Source of the DNA: Accumulibacter sp. | Lineage (GTDB): Bacteria > Pseudomonadota > Gammaproteobacteria > Burkholderiales > Rhodocyclaceae | Direction of reading: 5' to 3' | Length of the DNA stretch: 64,000 bases | Assembly (NCBI RefSeq): GCF_036625195.1 | Contig: NZ_JAZKUG010000001.1 | Location: 3,286,001-3,350,000, forward strand | Shown here: one piece after another, positions 18,146 to 27,728 of the stretch | Layout: the number at the start of each line of letters is the position of its first letter | Position numbering within the stretch: position 1 is the stretch's first letter | The notes under the pieces: generated by a model | Told to the model about the DNA's origin: nothing | The model's database searches: none | What the model saw: only the letters and a program-made list of their open reading frames with translations | Translations under genes and position numbers: made by a program

Positions 18146-20085
18146 CGCTGTCGCGCCGCCTGCTGGGTACGCTGCTCGTCGTGCTGGGCATCGGCTTCGC
18201 CGTCCTCGCCGTCGGCCAGCAGTACTGCGTCCGCCGCTGGGTCGAAGCCAACGTGCAGGACAACGCCGAGCGCGTCCATCGCATCGTCTTGGCGATGCGG
18301 CAGCTCTACCACCGCCAGTTTATCGACAGCGGGTTGCCGGTCGACGAAGGGACGCTGGGCTTCCTGCCCGCGCATGCGATGCAGCGGATCGGGCGCGATC
18401 TGGAAAGCCGCGAGACGACCGGCCTGTCGGTGCGGAATGTCGCCGTCGACGCCGGCGAGGGTTTCGACCAGGCCGACGACGTCGAGATGGCGGCCATCGA
18501 GCATTTTCGCGCCGATCCGCAGGCGCAGTCGCGCTTCGTCGCCTTCGCCGGCGTCGACGGGCAACGCTACTATCTGCATGCGCGCCCGATCCGCGCTGAC
18601 CAGGGCTGCCGCGAATGCAGCGGCGCAGCGAACGTCCGCCTGACGGCGGCCGGTCCGGAGCGTGACGATGCCATCGGCCATCGCGCCGGCGATCTGCAAG
18701 GCATCCTGAGCATCAGGGTGCCGGCGACGCCGCTCGAGGCACAGGCGCGGGCGAGGCTGCTGTGGCTGCTGGGCGCTGCGCTCGCCGCGCTGGCTCTGCT
18801 CGGCATCGGCACGGCGTGGGCCGTCGATCGCCACGTGATCCGCCCGCTGCGGAGGCTCGATGAGCACATCCAGGTGGTCGCCGGCGGCAATCTGTCGCGG
18901 CGGATCACCGGGTTGAAGGGGGAGTTCGGCCGCGTCGGCGAAGCCTGCAACCGGATGGCGGAGAATCTGTCGTGGGAACTCGCGCGGCGCGAGGAAAGCG
19001 ATCGCCGCTTCCGGACCATTTTCGAACAGAGCGCGTTCGGTATCGCCATCGTGGCAATCGATGGCCGCTGGCTGCGAGTCAACCAGCGCCTTGGCGAGAT
19101 GCTGGGCTACGGCGAAACCGAGCTGCTGTCCAGGAGCCTGGGGGAAGATACCCACGCGGAGGATGTCGCCGCCGATCGCGACCAGATGCAGCGCATGCTC
19201 GATCGCGAAGTCGACAGCGCTTCAATCGAAAAGCGCTATCGCCGCAAGGGAGGAACCATTCTCTGGGCCACGACGACGATGGCTCTCGTGCGACAGGAGA
19301 ACGGTGAGCCGGCTTACTTCATTGCCGCGGTCGAGGACATTTCCCGGCGCAAGGAGGCCGAACTGGCCCGCCAGGAGAGTGACACGGCGCGCGATGCGGC
19401 GGTCGAGGCGCTGCGTGCCGGACAAAGGCTGGCTGTCGACGAGCAACGGCAAGTGCGGCGCGCGACCCTGAGTCTGCTCGAGGAGGCCACCGCCGCACGG
19501 ATTGCCAGCGAGGAAGCGGCAGCAGCGCTGCGGCAGAGCGAAGAACGCTTTCGCGCCCTGGTCGAGCAGTCGATCGCCGGCATCTACATCCGTCAGGACG
19601 ATCGCTTGCGCTACGTCAATCCCGGCTTCGCCGCCATCTTCGGCTACGAATCGGCCGCCGACCTGATCGACCGGGTCGCTGCGCACGAACTCGTCAGCCC
19701 CGAAGACCGAACGGCCGTCAGGGAAAGCATCGGCCGCTGCCTCGAGGGTGAATCCAGCAGCATGAGCTACACCTGCCGCGGCGTGCGCCGCGATGGCCAG
19801 CTGATCGAGATCGAAGTGCATGCCCGGCGCTTCGATTACCTCGGCAAGCCGGCGGTGATCGGCCTGGTCCTCGACATCACCGCCCGCAAGCTTGCCGAAC
19901 AGGAACTGCGTCGGCGCAACGATGAACTCGAGCGCTTCAACCGCGCGACCGTCGGCCGGGAGCTCGACATGGTCGGGCTGAAGAAGCGGATCAACGAACT
20001 GTCGCGCGAGCTTGGGCGCGAACCGCCGTACCCGCTGGCGTTCCTGCAGCCGACGGCGGACAGCGAGCCTTCCCCTGGCGGCTGA
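18142..20085 (+). CDS. DUF3365 (Tll0287-like)-HAMP-PAS-PAS membrane sensor without catalytic domain
   Basis: The product is 647 residues; its ATG overlaps the upstream stop as ATGA. A membrane helix (6-28) is followed by an outer domain of the DUF3365/Tll0287 kind (about 30-190), recognised by the AMQRIGRDL and FDQADDVEM region and by the late Cys pair. That domain normally holds a c-type heme through CxxCH; here the motif reads C156-R-E-C159-S160, so the heme-ligating His is replaced by Ser. A second helix (about 205-230), HAMP (230-285), PAS (290-415), a coiled coil, a second PAS (470-600) and the ending LERFNRATVGRELDM follow. No kinase or other output domain is present. The hybrid kinase starting 7 bases downstream is the likely partner. 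Heme binding is doubtful without the His. Confidence 0.86.
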   Translation: MTLSRRLLGTLLVVLGIGFAVLAVGQQYCVRRWVEANVQDNAERVHRIVLAMRQLYHRQFIDSGLPVDEGTLGFLPAHAMQRIGRDLESRETTGLSVRNVAVDAGEGFDQADDVEMAAIEHFRADPQAQSRFVAFAGVDGQRYYLHARPIRADQGCRECSGAANVRLTAAGPERDDAIGHRAGDLQGILSIRVPATPLEAQARARLLWLLGAALAALALLGIGTAWAVDRHVIRPLRRLDEHIQVVAGGNLSRRITGLKGEFGRVGEACNRMAENLSWELARREESDRRFRTIFEQSAFGIAIVAIDGRWLRVNQRLGEMLGYGETELLSRSLGEDTHAEDVAADRDQMQRMLDREVDSASIEKRYRRKGGTILWATTTMALVRQENGEPAYFIAAVEDISRRKEAELARQESDTARDAAVEALRAGQRLAVDEQRQVRRATLSLLEEATAARIASEEAAAALRQSEERFRALVEQSIAGIYIRQDDRLRYVNPGFAAIFGYESAADLIDRVAAHELVSPEDRTAVRESIGRCLEGESSSMSYTCRGVRRDGQLIEIEVHARRFDYLGKPAVIGLVLDITARKLAEQELRRRNDELERFNRATVGRELDMVGLKKRINELSRELGREPPYPLAFLQPTADSEPSPGG

Positions 20086-20092
20086 AACGGCG

Positions 20093-23000
20093 ATGAGCAC
20101 TGCCCGGGAAGATGATTCGACGGCGCGGGTCTGGGCCGCAGCCTTCGAACATGTCGAAATGGGCCTCGCCATCTCCGATGCGCGCAGCAGCACGCTGCTG
20201 GCGGCGAATCCCGCCTTTGCCCGGCGGCGTGGCTACCGTGCCGAGGAACTGCTCGGCAAAGCCCTGCTGGAACTCTTCCCGGCGGACTTGCGCGATGCCG
20301 TTCGCGCGCAGATCAGCGATGCCGATGGCGGGGTGCACACGCTGTTCGAGAGCGAGCACCTCTGCCGCGACGGCAGCCGCTTCCCGGTGCGGATCGATCT
20401 CACCATCGTCCGCGATGCCGACGGGCGGCCACTGCATCGCATCGCCTGCGTGCAGGACCTCAGCGAGGAAAGGCGGCGAGCAGTCGAGAGCAGGGAAGCG
20501 CAGGACCGGCTGCAACTGTTCTTCGACCATGCCCCGGCCGCGCTGGCGATGTTCGACCGCGACATGCGCTACCTCGCCGTCAGCCGGCGCTGGCTGGACG
20601 ACTACGCGCTCGGCGGGCAGGAGCTCATCGGTCGTTGCCACTACGAGGTCTTTCCGGAGATTTCACCCGCCTGGAAAGCCGTCCATCAGCGCGCCCTGGC
20701 GGGGGAAGTCGTTACTGCCGACGAGGATCGCTTCGAACGTGCCAACGGTACGGTGCAGTGGCTGCGCTGGGAGGTTCGGCCCTGGCAGGCGGCGGCTGGC
20801 GGCGTCGGCGGCATCGTCATCTTTTCCGAGGACATCAGCGTGCGCAAGAATGCGTACGAGACACTGCGCAGCAGCGAGGAGAAGCTGCAGACGATCCTCG
20901 AGTTCTCGCCCGACGCGGTGTTGGTGGTCGGCGTGGACGACCGCTTCATCTACGTCAACCGGCAGGCCGAGCGCCTGCTGCGCTACGAGCGAAGCGAGCT
21001 GCTGCGGATGGGCCTGGCGGACCTCCTGCCGCCGCCAGCGGCGGGCGCGCTGCCCGGCTTGCAGCGCATCCGCGCCGGCAGTCCGCAGGCGCAGTCCTTC
21101 ACGACCGCGCTCGCCGACAGGGAAGGCGGCCGCGTGGCCGTCGAAGTCAATGGCATCCGCCTGCCCGACGGCTCGGTGCTTTGCCAGGTACGCGACATCC
21201 GCGAGCGCCTCGATACCGAGATGAAGCTCAGGGCGGTGCTGGAGGAACAGCAGAACGCCCGCATCGCGGCGCTGAACCTGATGGAGGATGCGCTCGCCGA
21301 ACGCCGGCGCGCCGAGGATGCCTGCGTTTCGCTCCGGGCATCGGAGACCAATTTCCGTCTGCTGGCGGAAAACGCCGCCGACTGGATCTTCTGGCGCGGG
21401 GCGGACGGTCATTTCAGGTACCTGTCGCCCGCCTGCAAGAAGATTACCGGTTACGAACCGGAGGAGTTGATCGCCGATCCGGATCTCGCGCTGCTGATGG
21501 TCCATGCCGACGACCGTCAGGCGTATCGGTTGCATCTGGCCCTCGACCATGCCGCGGACGATGTCGAGATGGAGTTCCGCATCACGCGCAAGGACGGGGC
21601 CCTTCGCTGGCTGGGTCATCACTGTCAGCCGGTTGTCGGCGAGGAGGGCGAATATCTTGGCCGCAGTGGTGCCAATCGCGACATCACCGCGCGCAAGCTG
21701 GCGGAAGATGAATTGCGCAAGCTCTCTCTCGCCGTCGAGCAGAGTCCGGAGAGCATCGTCATCACCGACCTGAACGCGCGCATCGAGTATGTCAACGATG
21801 CCTTCCTGCGCGCCACGGGCTATCGCCGCGACGAAGTGATCGGCCAGAGTCCGGGCCTGCTGCAATCGGGGAAGACTCCCCGCGGAACCTATGCCGTGCT
21901 CTGGCAGACGCTGCTCCGTGGCGAAACCTGGAAGGGCGAGTTCATCAACCGCCGCAAGGATGGCAGCGAGTATGTCGAATTCGCCATCATCACGCCACTG
22001 CGCGCCGGTCATGGCCAGGCGACCCATTACGTGGCGGTGAAGGAGGACGTCACCGAGAAGAAGCGCATCGGCCATGAGCTGGACAGCCACCGCCACCGTC
22101 TCGAAGTCCTCGTCGCCGAGCGGACGCAACAGCTCGACGAGGCGCGGGCGCGCGCCGAGGCAGCCAGTCGCACGAAGAGCCATTTCCTGGCCAACATGAG
22201 CCATGAGATCCGCACACCGCTGAACGCGATCATCGGCCTGACGCATCTGATGCGCCGGCAGCAGCTGCCACCCGACCAGATCGAGCGACTCGACCGGATC
22301 GACAGCGCCGGCCAGCACCTGCTGCGGGTCATCAACGACATTCTCGATCTGTCGAAGATCGAGGCCGGACGACTGGATCTGGAAAATGTCGACTTCCACT
22401 TCGTCAGCCTGCTCGACAACGTCCTCTCGATGATGGCGGAAGCGGCTCGGGCGAAGGGACTCGCCCTGGGTTTCGAGCACGACGAGTTGCCGTCCTGGCT
22501 GCATGGCGATCCGACCCGGTTGCGGCAGGCACTGCTGAACTATCTTGGCAATGCGGTCAAGTTCACCGAGCACGGTTCGATCGATCTGCGGGTACGCCTG
22601 ATCGAGGAACAGGGCGACCACGTCCTGCTGCGCTTCGAGGTCGCGGACAGCGGCATCGGTCTGACAACGGAGCAGATCGCCCGCCTGTTCCAGCCCTTCG
22701 AGCAGGTGGATGCCTCGACGACGCGTCGTCATGGCGGTACGGGGCTGGGGCTGGTCGTCACGCGGCGACTCGCCGAGCTGATGGGCGGCGAGGCCGGGGT
22801 CTGCAGCACCCCGGGCAGCGGCAGCCGCTTCTGGTTCACCGCCCGGCTGCAGGTCGGCCGAAGCGCGGCGATGCTGGCCCCAAGGGTCGGGCAGACGGCG
22901 GCTGCCGAGGCGATGCTGCGTCAGCGCGCAGGGCGGGCACGTGTCTTGCTGGCCGAAGACAACGCCATCAACCGCGAGGTCGCCGTCGAGTTGTTGCGCG

Positions 23001-23959
23001 CCGTCGGACTCGAGGTCGATCTGGCGGAGGACGGCCGCGTGGCAGTTGCCCGGGCGCGGCGATACCCCTATGACCTGGTGCTGATGGACATGCAGATGCC
23101 CCAGCTGGATGGCATCGCCGCAGCGCGCGAGATGCGCGGATTGCCGGGTTACGGCGCGGTGCCGATCATCGCCATGACGGCCAACGCTTTCGCCGACGAC
23201 CGCCGCGCGTGCGCGGAGGCCGGCATGAACGACTTCGTCGCCAAGCCGGTCGAGCCGGCGCGGCTCTATGCAACGCTGCTCCAGTGGCTGCCACGACAGG
23301 AGGCGGCCGAGACGCCTGCAGCAGGGGACGAGGGCAGCGGCGCGACGGATGTCGCCGGAGTCGTCGAGCGCCTCGCCCGCCTGCCGGGGATCGATGTCGG
23401 GCGAGGACTGCGCGCGGTGCGCGGCAAGGACGAGCTCTACGTGTCGCTGCTGCGCCAGTTCATCGAAGATCATCGCGACGACGCCGAGCGGATCCGCAGG
23501 CATCTCGTCGCGGGCGTGCCGGAAGAGGCCCGGCGCTTCACGCACGATCTCAAGGGAGTCGCCGGTACGCTGGGAGTCGACCGTCTCGCGCAGGGCGCGA
23601 GCCGTCTCGATGTCCTGTTGCGGCAGGGCGGGGCGGCGGTGGACGCGGCGCTCGTCGAGTCGTTGCTCGCTGAGCTGGCGGACACGCTCGTTGGACTCGC
23701 CGCCGTCTTGCTGGGCGTCCCCGAGCGCGCGGCTGGCGGCGAGCCGGTCGACCCCGAGCACCTTGGTGGCGTCCTGCAGACCCTCGAAGATCTCCTGCTG
23801 CACGGCGACACGGCGGCGCAGGCGCATTTCGCCAGGCACGCCAGCGCGTTTCGGGCGATTCTGGATGGCCCGACCGCGACCCTCCTCGAGCGCCACCTGC
23901 AGTCCTTCCGCTTCGAAGACGCACTGGCGGTGCTGCGCGACGGCGGGCAGCCGCGCTGA
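20093..23959 (+). CDS. Hybrid sensor histidine kinase with five PAS domains, REC, Hpt and helical tail
   Basis: The product is 1288 residues, the last gene of the array. The start is ATG 20093, 7 bases after the preceding stop, with only a weak ribosome site; coupling is likely. Five PAS domains run from about 10 to 670: the second is the MFDRDMRYLAVSRRW type, the fourth is PAS_3-like, and the fifth has LSLAVEQSPESIVITDL. Next come HisKA with His704 (NMSHEIRTPLN), HATPase_c (NYLGNAVKF, DSGIGLTT, GTGLGLV), a receiver with Asp999 (LVLMDMQMPQLDG), Hpt with His1151 (THDLKGVAG) and the helical tail (about 1220-1288). No membrane helix is seen. The membrane sensor just upstream has no output of its own and may feed this kinase. 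The gene ends 77 bases before the stop of the converging defence-like operon. Confidence 0.93.
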   Translation: MSTAREDDSTARVWAAAFEHVEMGLAISDARSSTLLAANPAFARRRGYRAEELLGKALLELFPADLRDAVRAQISDADGGVHTLFESEHLCRDGSRFPVRIDLTIVRDADGRPLHRIACVQDLSEERRRAVESREAQDRLQLFFDHAPAALAMFDRDMRYLAVSRRWLDDYALGGQELIGRCHYEVFPEISPAWKAVHQRALAGEVVTADEDRFERANGTVQWLRWEVRPWQAAAGGVGGIVIFSEDISVRKNAYETLRSSEEKLQTILEFSPDAVLVVGVDDRFIYVNRQAERLLRYERSELLRMGLADLLPPPAAGALPGLQRIRAGSPQAQSFTTALADREGGRVAVEVNGIRLPDGSVLCQVRDIRERLDTEMKLRAVLEEQQNARIAALNLMEDALAERRRAEDACVSLRASETNFRLLAENAADWIFWRGADGHFRYLSPACKKITGYEPEELIADPDLALLMVHADDRQAYRLHLALDHAADDVEMEFRITRKDGALRWLGHHCQPVVGEEGEYLGRSGANRDITARKLAEDELRKLSLAVEQSPESIVITDLNARIEYVNDAFLRATGYRRDEVIGQSPGLLQSGKTPRGTYAVLWQTLLRGETWKGEFINRRKDGSEYVEFAIITPLRAGHGQATHYVAVKEDVTEKKRIGHELDSHRHRLEVLVAERTQQLDEARARAEAASRTKSHFLANMSHEIRTPLNAIIGLTHLMRRQQLPPDQIERLDRIDSAGQHLLRVINDILDLSKIEAGRLDLENVDFHFVSLLDNVLSMMAEAARAKGLALGFEHDELPSWLHGDPTRLRQALLNYLGNAVKFTEHGSIDLRVRLIEEQGDHVLLRFEVADSGIGLTTEQIARLFQPFEQVDASTTRRHGGTGLGLVVTRRLAELMGGEAGVCSTPGSGSRFWFTARLQVGRSAAMLAPRVGQTAAAEAMLRQRAGRARVLLAEDNAINREVAVELLRAVGLEVDLAEDGRVAVARARRYPYDLVLMDMQMPQLDGIAAAREMRGLPGYGAVPIIAMTANAFADDRRACAEAGMNDFVAKPVEPARLYATLLQWLPRQEAAETPAAGDEGSGATDVAGVVERLARLPGIDVGRGLRAVRGKDELYVSLLRQFIEDHRDDAERIRRHLVAGVPEEARRFTHDLKGVAGTLGVDRLAQGASRLDVLLRQGGAAVDAALVESLLAELADTLVGLAAVLLGVPERAAGGEPVDPEHLGGVLQTLEDLLLHGDTAAQAHFARHASAFRAILDGPTATLLERHLQSFRFEDALAVLRDGGQPR

Positions 23960-24036
23960 TCATGCCGGCAGTGGCTCGGCCCTCGGAGCCGCGACCAGGC
24001 GCTGCCTTGCCGAGTGGCGGCCATCATGACGACGAC

Positions 24037-25620
24037 TCACTGCTTGCTGCCGAAGTGGACGGTCGGTGCCACCGGGAACGCCGAGAGCGTGACGACGCGT
24101 GGCGCCGACGGGGTGTCGGCGGCAGGTCCGGGTGGTGTCGGCGGCATGCTCTGGCGGCCCCACCAGGCGTCGAGGAAAGCGCCGAGCGCCTGCGAGTCGC
24201 GCAGCAGCTGGTCGAGCTTGCGCTCGAAGAAGAGCAGGGTCGAAGTGCCCCTGCCACCGATCTCGTGGATCGAGCCCGGTGCCACCTGCTGCAGCGGTGG
24301 CCGGTTGCGGGCGCGCCAGAGATAGGCGCCGGATTCGCCTGCCGGTGACGGGGGGTCGATGTCGACGATCAGGTTCCAGCGGTCGCTGCTGGCGAGCTTG
24401 AGTTCGATTCGTGCCGGTAGCGAGTGCAGCGGGATGGTCGCCGGCTTCGTCTCGAGTGCTGCGACATCGACGCTGGCAAGCGGCTCCGCGAGCCCACGGA
24501 TGGCACCGCTGGCGCGCAGCACCGGCATCAGGGCGCCGACGAGGAAGAGCGCGAGGATGCCGGCGCAGATCGTCAGCCGCTGGCCGTCGGCGGCCGCTTC
24601 GCGGGCGCAGGGAACACGGGCGTCGATCCAGGCGTAGGCGCCGGCGAGGCCGAAGCAGATCGGTAGCCACCAGATCCAGACCTGCGAACAGACGCTGCCG
24701 CTGATGCCATGGAAGAGGCCGGTGGCGAGGGTGACGCAGACGAGGCCGGCAGCGGCGCCGACGATGCTGGCGAAGCAGCCGCCAACGAGACGCCGGCAGC
24801 TGCCGAGCGCGCCGTCCGCGGCAATGGTGCCGGCGCGGATGGCGCCAGCGGCGATCGGTGGCAGCAGGAGCAGCATGCCGGCAATGACCCAGTCTTCCGG
24901 GTCGGCGAGGGCGCCCCTGGCGTTGTCGAGGAGGATTGCGGCGACGCAGATGATGCCGGGCGCAGCCGTATGCAGACACGCCCAGGCGATTTCCGCCAGC
25001 GCGCCACTGCTGCGTCTAGGATGCAGGCGGGACGGCGTCGTTCGCCAGGTGCCGAAGGCGATCAGCGGGCCGGCGATGAACAGCAGGCTGGCAACCAGCG
25101 GGCCGACGACGTCGTGCTCGCTGCGCAGGCTGATTTCGGCCAGCCACTGCAGGTAGGCGAGCGCGGCGAGGACGCCGAGGAGGGCGGTGAAGAGTCCCGG
25201 CACCATTGCGCGGACGGAGCGTGACCACCAGCCGGCCGTACCGCGTGCCTGACGGAAGAGCGACAGCGCGAGGTGCAGCCAAGGCAGTGTGGCCGGCAGC
25301 GGCGGCAGGATGGCGCCCTGCGCCTGCAGGCGGCCGATCAGCGCATAGGCTGGCGGCGCCTGCTCGGGGCTGCCGAGCGTCGCCGCCATCGCCGGCCCGA
25401 GATTCGCCGGCGACTGTCGGCAAAGCGTCGCCAGCTCGGCTTCGGCGGTGCTGCGCACGCCCGCGTCGCCGTCGCTGATGGCGAGCTGCAGCAGTTTTTG
25501 CAGTGCCGTGTCGTCGGCGATGGTGGCGAGCGCGACGGCGGCATTGCGCCGCGCCTGCGCGCTGCTGTCTTCCGCCTGCAGGAATTCGTCGATGATCTGA
25601 TGGGCGGGATGAGGGCTCAT
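24037..25620 (-). CDS. HEAT-like, seven-helix membrane protein of the TIR/STAND operon
   Basis: The product is 527 residues and I do not recognise it as a named family. Residues 1-75 form Ala-rich helical pairs like HEAT repeats (ARRNAAVALATIADD, then GVRSTAEAELATL). About seven membrane helices follow between residues 138 and 365. The last 160 residues are soluble, with a short beta-rich stretch (RIELKLASSDRWNLIVDID) and a helical stretch near FFERKLDQLLRDSQALG. Its ATG overlaps the stop of the STAND gene as ATGA, so it is translated together with it. In conflict systems a membrane partner often executes or anchors the response; here that role is only an inference from context. It is the last gene of the operon and converges with the kinase array. 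Confidence 0.8.
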   Translation of the reverse strand: MSPHPAHQIIDEFLQAEDSSAQARRNAAVALATIADDTALQKLLQLAISDGDAGVRSTAEAELATLCRQSPANLGPAMAATLGSPEQAPPAYALIGRLQAQGAILPPLPATLPWLHLALSLFRQARGTAGWWSRSVRAMVPGLFTALLGVLAALAYLQWLAEISLRSEHDVVGPLVASLLFIAGPLIAFGTWRTTPSRLHPRRSSGALAEIAWACLHTAAPGIICVAAILLDNARGALADPEDWVIAGMLLLLPPIAAGAIRAGTIAADGALGSCRRLVGGCFASIVGAAAGLVCVTLATGLFHGISGSVCSQVWIWWLPICFGLAGAYAWIDARVPCAREAAADGQRLTICAGILALFLVGALMPVLRASGAIRGLAEPLASVDVAALETKPATIPLHSLPARIELKLASSDRWNLIVDIDPPSPAGESGAYLWRARNRPPLQQVAPGSIHEIGGRGTSTLLFFERKLDQLLRDSQALGAFLDAWWGRQSMPPTPPGPAADTPSAPRVVTLSAFPVAPTVHFGSKQ

Positions 25621-27728
25621 TGCATCACCTGCTGGGTCCAGTGGCGCACGTCGGCATGCTCCTCGGCGGTGGCGCGCAGGAGTTCGCTGCGCAGGATCGC
25701 CAGCCGCTCGGCGGGGGTGAAGGCTTGTCGGTCACGGTTGGCATTGATCTGTTGCAGCTCGGGGCGCGAGAGAAAGCCCGGTCCGGCAGCGCTGCCGGCG
25801 AGGCGCTGGCGGATGGTGCCGAGGTCGGCGATCGCGGCGAGGCCGCTGGCGGCGTCGAGCCAGTAACGCAGGGTCGCCCGCTGCTCGCTGCCGCTGCCGT
25901 GGCAGAGCCAGGCGCGCAGCATCTGCTCGACCGCCCAGCCGTTCCATTGCACGCGCTGCCGGTTGCGGTCGAGGACGGCGAACTCGGCGCGGTTGATCAC
26001 CGAGTCGGTGGCCGAGGCAGCGGGATCGCGCTGGCTCTCTGCCAGGGCACGCAGCGCGACGCGAAACTGCTGATACTCGACGTTGCCGTAGAGATATTTC
26101 TGCAGAGCCTCCTGGATCGCCGGGATGAGGAATTCGTGCGTGATCTCGATGAACTGGCCACCGAGGCGTGGCTCGATGCGCACCAGCGTGCGGTTGACCA
26201 GCTTGTCGAGCAGGGACGTCCGCCGCGTCGGGTCGCGGAACGGAAACTGGATCAGTTGCCGACGTTCGACGATGTTGCGCGTGCCGCTGCCGGTGATCAG
26301 CGGTTCGATCAGCTCGAGTGCCTCTCGCCGCTCGTCGTCGTCGGCCAGGGCGACGAGGAAGTCGTGCAGGAAGTCGCGCAGGATTCCGCGCGCGCCGTGC
26401 AGGCGTTCGGCGTACGTGGCGAGCGGCACGGTCGGCAGCTCAGCGGCGGCAGCCGGGGCAGCGCCACGGACGAGTTGGCGGCCGGATTCGAGCCAGAGCT
26501 TCTCGCACACCAGCGACAGGTGCGCCGGTTCGATGTAGCGCTCTTCCTTCAACAGGTCGGCGAGGATCTGGTTGAAGCACTCTTCTTCGTAGGTATAGCC
26601 GTAGAGCACCGCCGGCTCCTCGATCGCCTGCCGTGCGCTGGCCTGTGTCAGCAGTTCGAGCTGGCAGGCCGAGCGATCGAGTTCGGGAACGAACTCGCGG
26701 ATCGGCCGCAGCTGGGCGATGTACTCGCTGCGCATCGAGAGCAGGAAGCGGACCGGCAGTGGCGACCGCCGACCACGACGACGGCGCCCGTCCTCTGCCG
26801 GTGGCTCGCGGCAGAGCGTGCGCAGTTCGTCGATGAACTCGACGCGCAGGCGCCAGTCGGGCATGTCGTGGCTGCCGGGGGCGTGCAGCGAGCCGGCGTC
26901 GACGAAGCGCGTGAACAGCTCCTCGAACTGGTCGAAGAGCAGGACGAGGCAGAAACCCGGCCGCACCGAGCCGTAGATGCACAGCAGGTTGTCGATGAAG
27001 GGGCGCAGCTCGCGTACCGGCAGGTCGAGGTAGTCCAGCGTCGTCGCGTAGGCCGCCCGACAGGCGGGAGCATCGAGGGCCTGCAGCAGCTGCCGCACGC
27101 GCGTGTCGCCGCGCACCGGCAGCCAGGACTCGCTGCCGGTACCACAGGCGGTGGCGATCGCCGCCAGATGGTCGGCGACGCTTGCCAGATCGAGGCTGGA
27201 GCGCAGCAGGCGGCAGAGGTAGGGCGTCACCTTGCCGCCATCGAGCGCCGGGTAACGGGCAGCGAGTTCATCGAGCGGCACGGGTGCGATGAGGCAGCGT
27301 TTGCGCGGGTCGCGCAGCGGCAGGATCTGCGCATCGTCATAGCGGGCGAGCAGCTCGTCGAGAGTCGGATCGTCGGCAGCACTGAAGAGGCCGTCGAGCG
27401 CCCGCCGCAGGGCAAGCGCCTCGGCTTCCGGCGGCGGCACGACGTACTGCAGGCAGGCAATTCGCGTTGCCCGGACCGGGTCGTTCTGCGGCAGGATGCG
27501 CACCGGTGTCCAGCCACGCTGCTCGAGCTGCGGGATCAGCAGCGCGTTGAGCAGCGAGGTCTTGCCGGCGCCCGACTGGGCGTGCAGCAGGCTCATCTGC
27601 GCCGAGAGGACGTGCGCGACGATCTGGTCTGCCATTTCCCGGCGGCCGAAGAAGAAGGCCGCGTCCTCGACCTGGTAGCTTTCCGGGCCCTTGTACGGCT
27701 TGTACTGCTCGAGTGTCGGCGTCGTCAC
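25617..27728 (-). CDS. STAND-type (nSTAND-like) P-loop NTPase
   Basis: The product is 703 residues. The start is GTG 27728, overlapping the TIR gene stop (GTGA); the frame stays open further upstream but that part is a shadow of the TIR gene. The N-terminus has YKGPESYQVEDAAFFFGR, the usual entry of nSTAND ATPases, then Walker A SGAGKTS with Lys56, Walker B LVLLFDQFEE with Asp266, and an Arg sensor strand FLLSMRSEY. A winged-helix-like part lies at about 500-600 (TSLLDKLVNRTLVRIEP, then FIEITHEFLIPAI). The C-terminal 100 residues are helical and hold no recognisable WD or TPR repeats. STAND proteins are switches that assemble on ligand binding. Between a TIR/SIR2-like protein and a membrane protein it would be the sensor and assembly core of the system. 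Confidence 0.9.
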   Translation of the reverse strand: MTTPTLEQYKPYKGPESYQVEDAAFFFGRREMADQIVAHVLSAQMSLLHAQSGAGKTSLLNALLIPQLEQRGWTPVRILPQNDPVRATRIACLQYVVPPPEAEALALRRALDGLFSAADDPTLDELLARYDDAQILPLRDPRKRCLIAPVPLDELAARYPALDGGKVTPYLCRLLRSSLDLASVADHLAAIATACGTGSESWLPVRGDTRVRQLLQALDAPACRAAYATTLDYLDLPVRELRPFIDNLLCIYGSVRPGFCLVLLFDQFEELFTRFVDAGSLHAPGSHDMPDWRLRVEFIDELRTLCREPPAEDGRRRRGRRSPLPVRFLLSMRSEYIAQLRPIREFVPELDRSACQLELLTQASARQAIEEPAVLYGYTYEEECFNQILADLLKEERYIEPAHLSLVCEKLWLESGRQLVRGAAPAAAAELPTVPLATYAERLHGARGILRDFLHDFLVALADDDERREALELIEPLITGSGTRNIVERRQLIQFPFRDPTRRTSLLDKLVNRTLVRIEPRLGGQFIEITHEFLIPAIQEALQKYLYGNVEYQQFRVALRALAESQRDPAASATDSVINRAEFAVLDRNRQRVQWNGWAVEQMLRAWLCHGSGSEQRATLRYWLDAASGLAAIADLGTIRQRLAGSAAGPGFLSRPELQQINANRDRQAFTPAERLAILRSELLRATAEEHADVRHWTQQVMQ

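Noticed and set aside
20663..23896. 1077-codon minus-strand frame
   Set aside because: Antisense to the five-PAS hybrid kinase; composition is rich in Arg, Gln and Asp with no recognisable motif.
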